Positions 63,848 through 64,000 of a DNA stretch of 64,000 nucleotides are shown here, in pieces (position 1 is the first letter of the stretch; each line of letters starts with the position of its first letter). The translations under genes were made by a program, and so were the position numbers. Source of the DNA: Schinkia azotoformans LMG 9581 (GTDB lineage: Bacteria > Bacillota > Bacilli > Bacillales > Bacillaceae_J); NCBI RefSeq assembly GCF_000307855.1, contig NZ_AJLR01000048.1, positions 86,023-150,022 of the forward strand. Direction: 5' to 3'. Below the pieces are notes generated by a model. The model saw only the letters and a program-made list of their open reading frames with translations. It did not search any database and was not told the DNA's origin.

Positions 63848-64000
63848 TTTGGTGAGAATATGTGCAGGTTATTTACCATCAAATGAGTGTAGAGTCTAGT
63901 TTGGTGAGGTTAAAACCTAGTTATATGTCATTAAATGAGCGTGGAATCTGGTTTGGTGAGGATAAAACCTAGTTATCTGCCATTAAATGAGAGTGGAATC
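63848..64000. repeat. 52-bp tandem repeats, at least three units, running off the window
   Basis: TTTGGTGAG recurs at 63848, 63900 and 63952, exactly 52 bp apart. The two right units share TAAAACCTAGTTAT, CATTAAATGAG and GTGGAATC with few changes; the left one is more diverged. The array continues past the window end. Confidence 0.75.

Overview
The window looks like a chromosomal segment of a low-GC, endospore-forming member of the Bacillaceae. The evidence is conserved Bacillus subtilis-like gene order, many sporulation and germination genes (spoIVA, sleB-ypeB, cotJ, yphA/YIEGIA), AGGAGG-type ribosome binding sites with several TTG/GTG starts, and TRAP-controlled tryptophan genes. Almost all housekeeping genes are on the minus strand. 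I cannot name the species.

Layout by increasing coordinate. 1-8847: start of trpE with a TRAP attenuator, then aroH, aroB, aroC, cheR, ndk, hepT, menG, hepS, mtrB and folE (aromatic amino acids, menaquinone, folate and the TRAP regulator itself). 9117-24325: hbs, spoIVA, yphF, yphE, a SpoVIF-like gene, gpsA, der, a YIEGIA cluster, ypzI, fni, ypfD, plsC, cmk, ypfB, ypfA, ypeB and sleB. 24438-31825: prsW, ansA, ypdA, gudB, ddl, a MecA-type adaptor, a MerR-type regulator and a membrane protein. 31950-43824: the cotJ spore-coat operon, whose third gene cotJC is cut in two. 43865-61051: ypbF, ypbE, ypbD, recQ, ypbB, fer, rsiX-sigX, a cobalamin uptake/salvage cassette (btuF, btuC, btuD-cbiZ) and the cytochrome c biogenesis/redox-control operon resABCDE with rluB. 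61231-64000: a Uma2-type gene and decayed RHS/toxin remnants with tandem repeats.

The main discovery is a 10,588-bp element (about 32897-43484) inserted inside cotJC. The 5' fragment ends ...MVYK-stop and the 3' fragment resumes ...YKLTKD in the same reading frame. Joining the two at a shared TATAA restores a 189-codon CotJC, the normal family length. A large serine recombinase lies at the right end. The predicted circular junction has GCATTTT/AAAATGC arms exactly symmetrical about an AA dinucleotide. This is the architecture of developmentally excised intervening elements such as skin in sigK and SPbeta in spsM. The cargo is a complete type II restriction-modification system with a controller protein, a small tyrosine recombinase, iteron-like repeats, a cluster of small zinc-finger/coiled-coil plasmid-type genes and a 300-bp tract almost lacking A. 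I infer that excision in the mother cell during sporulation rebuilds cotJC, while the restriction-modification system may help hold the element in the germ line.

Other points of interest: a trp leader whose eleven TRAP triplets are split 5+6 by a perfect 18-bp palindrome; a MerR regulator with a cobalamin-type domain lacking the usual His ligand; a BtuD-CbiZ fusion lodged between res and sigX; two or three families of dispersed intergenic repeats, one of which has landed inside the cotJ operon; and duplicated, frameshifted RHS ends with a toxin/immunity-like pair. No tRNA, rRNA or CRISPR array was seen.
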